Shown here: positions 6,016-6,162 of the stretch, piece after piece
Layout of the letters: each line of letters opens with the position of its first letter
How positions within the stretch are numbered: the first letter of the stretch is position 1
Assembly (NCBI GenBank): GCA_021845835.1
Contig: JAJZVE010000296.1
Location: 1 to 6,162 of the forward strand
Origin: Pseudomonadota bacterium
Lineage (GTDB): Bacteria > Pseudomonadota > Alphaproteobacteria > Acetobacterales > Acetobacteraceae
DNA length: 6,162 nucleotides
Direction of reading: 5' to 3'
The notes under the pieces: generated by a model
What the model saw: only the letters and a program-made list of their open reading frames with translations
What the model was told of the DNA's origin: nothing
Databases searched by the model: none
Position numbers and translations under genes: made by a program

Positions 6016-6162
6016 ATGCCAGAGGACTCATGGTCCGGCGGCAGCCGGGCGGCGACGCGGCGCCGGTTTTTCGGTGCGGGCGCAGCGTTGGCCGCCGGGG
6101 CCGCGGGTCTGACGAAACCGGGGCGCGCGGCAGCGGAGCCCGCTTCCAATCTACCGCCTGCC
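6016..6162 (+). CDS. Tat-exported protein, N-terminal fragment (truncated at the window edge)
   Basis: The frame is open from ATG 6016 to the last base, giving 49 residues with no stop. GGAGGG at 6007-6012 lies close upstream with a short 3-base spacer; an in-frame GTG at 5980 is a less likely start. The N-terminus contains a twin-arginine motif at residues 14-19 (T-R-R-R-F-F), followed by the hydrophobic segment GAGAALAAGAAGL and a probable signal-peptidase site around the A-A-A-E region. The protein is thus probably folded, cofactor-bearing and sent to the periplasm. The first mature residues, NLPPA, recall the NLPPxVPxWM start of SoxC-type sulfite dehydrogenases, but only five residues are visible, so this is a guess. 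It starts 57 bases after the puuE stop on the same strand and may be read through from it, although nothing links the two functions. Confidence 0.7.
   Translation, partial: MPEDSWSGGSRAATRRRFFGAGAALAAGAAGLTKPGRAAAEPASNLPPA

Noticed and set aside
1..6162. CRISPR array, tRNA or rRNA genes
   Set aside because: No regularly spaced direct repeats, no cloverleaf with a T-loop GTTCRANNC-type box in a proper context, and no conserved rRNA segments were seen on either strand.

Overview
The window is GC-rich, with strongly GC-biased third codon positions and GGAGG/GAGGAG-type ribosome binding sites. Together with the gene families present, this suggests a high-GC alphaproteobacterium, possibly Acetobacteraceae/Rhodospirillales-like. 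That placement is an inference from composition and gene content; there is no rRNA or other marker here to fix it.

Layout, left to right. (1) 1-887, minus strand: a small uncharacterised 107-residue protein (887 to 564), then the N-terminal 153 residues of a larger protein that leaves the window at base 1. Both starts have a GAGGAG site in the same decamer. A good sigma-70-type promoter (992-1020, minus) precedes the pair. (2) 1151-1264, plus strand: the first 38 codons of a gene whose N-terminus resembles the DUF2779 family (Cas4-like, PD-(D/E)XK nuclease-related), cut off exactly at the end of an insertion sequence. (3) 1265-2455: a decayed IS4-family element with 18/20-matched terminal inverted repeats. 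Its transposase is broken by a probable internal deletion, one nonsense codon and several frameshifts, although the DDE residues and the Y-(2)-R-(3)-E-(6)-K signature can still be read. The rest of the DUF2779 gene does not resume beyond the element, so the element marks a deletion or rearrangement junction. (4) 2456-2482: a perfect 12-bp-stem hairpin abutting the element. (5) 2506-4950, minus strand: a two-gene operon of an AraD1/GguC-type fumarylacetoacetate-hydrolase-fold enzyme followed, 18 bases later, by an NAD(P)+-dependent aldehyde dehydrogenase. Together these fit the last two steps of oxidative pentose breakdown (2-keto-3-deoxy-pentonate to 2-oxoglutarate semialdehyde to 2-oxoglutarate). 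(6) 5035-5958, plus strand: a divergent PuuE-type allantoinase, 84 bases from the AraD1-like start. (7) 6016-6162, plus strand: the start of a Tat-exported protein that leaves the window.

The intact core is therefore ordinary catabolic metabolism: pentose-acid oxidation plus one purine-degradation enzyme. The unusual part is the IS-scarred junction in the middle. I found no CRISPR array, tRNA, rRNA or convincing new multi-gene system. The very long plus-strand open frame that runs antisense through the dehydrogenase and AraD1-like genes into puuE is explained by GC-rich codon bias.
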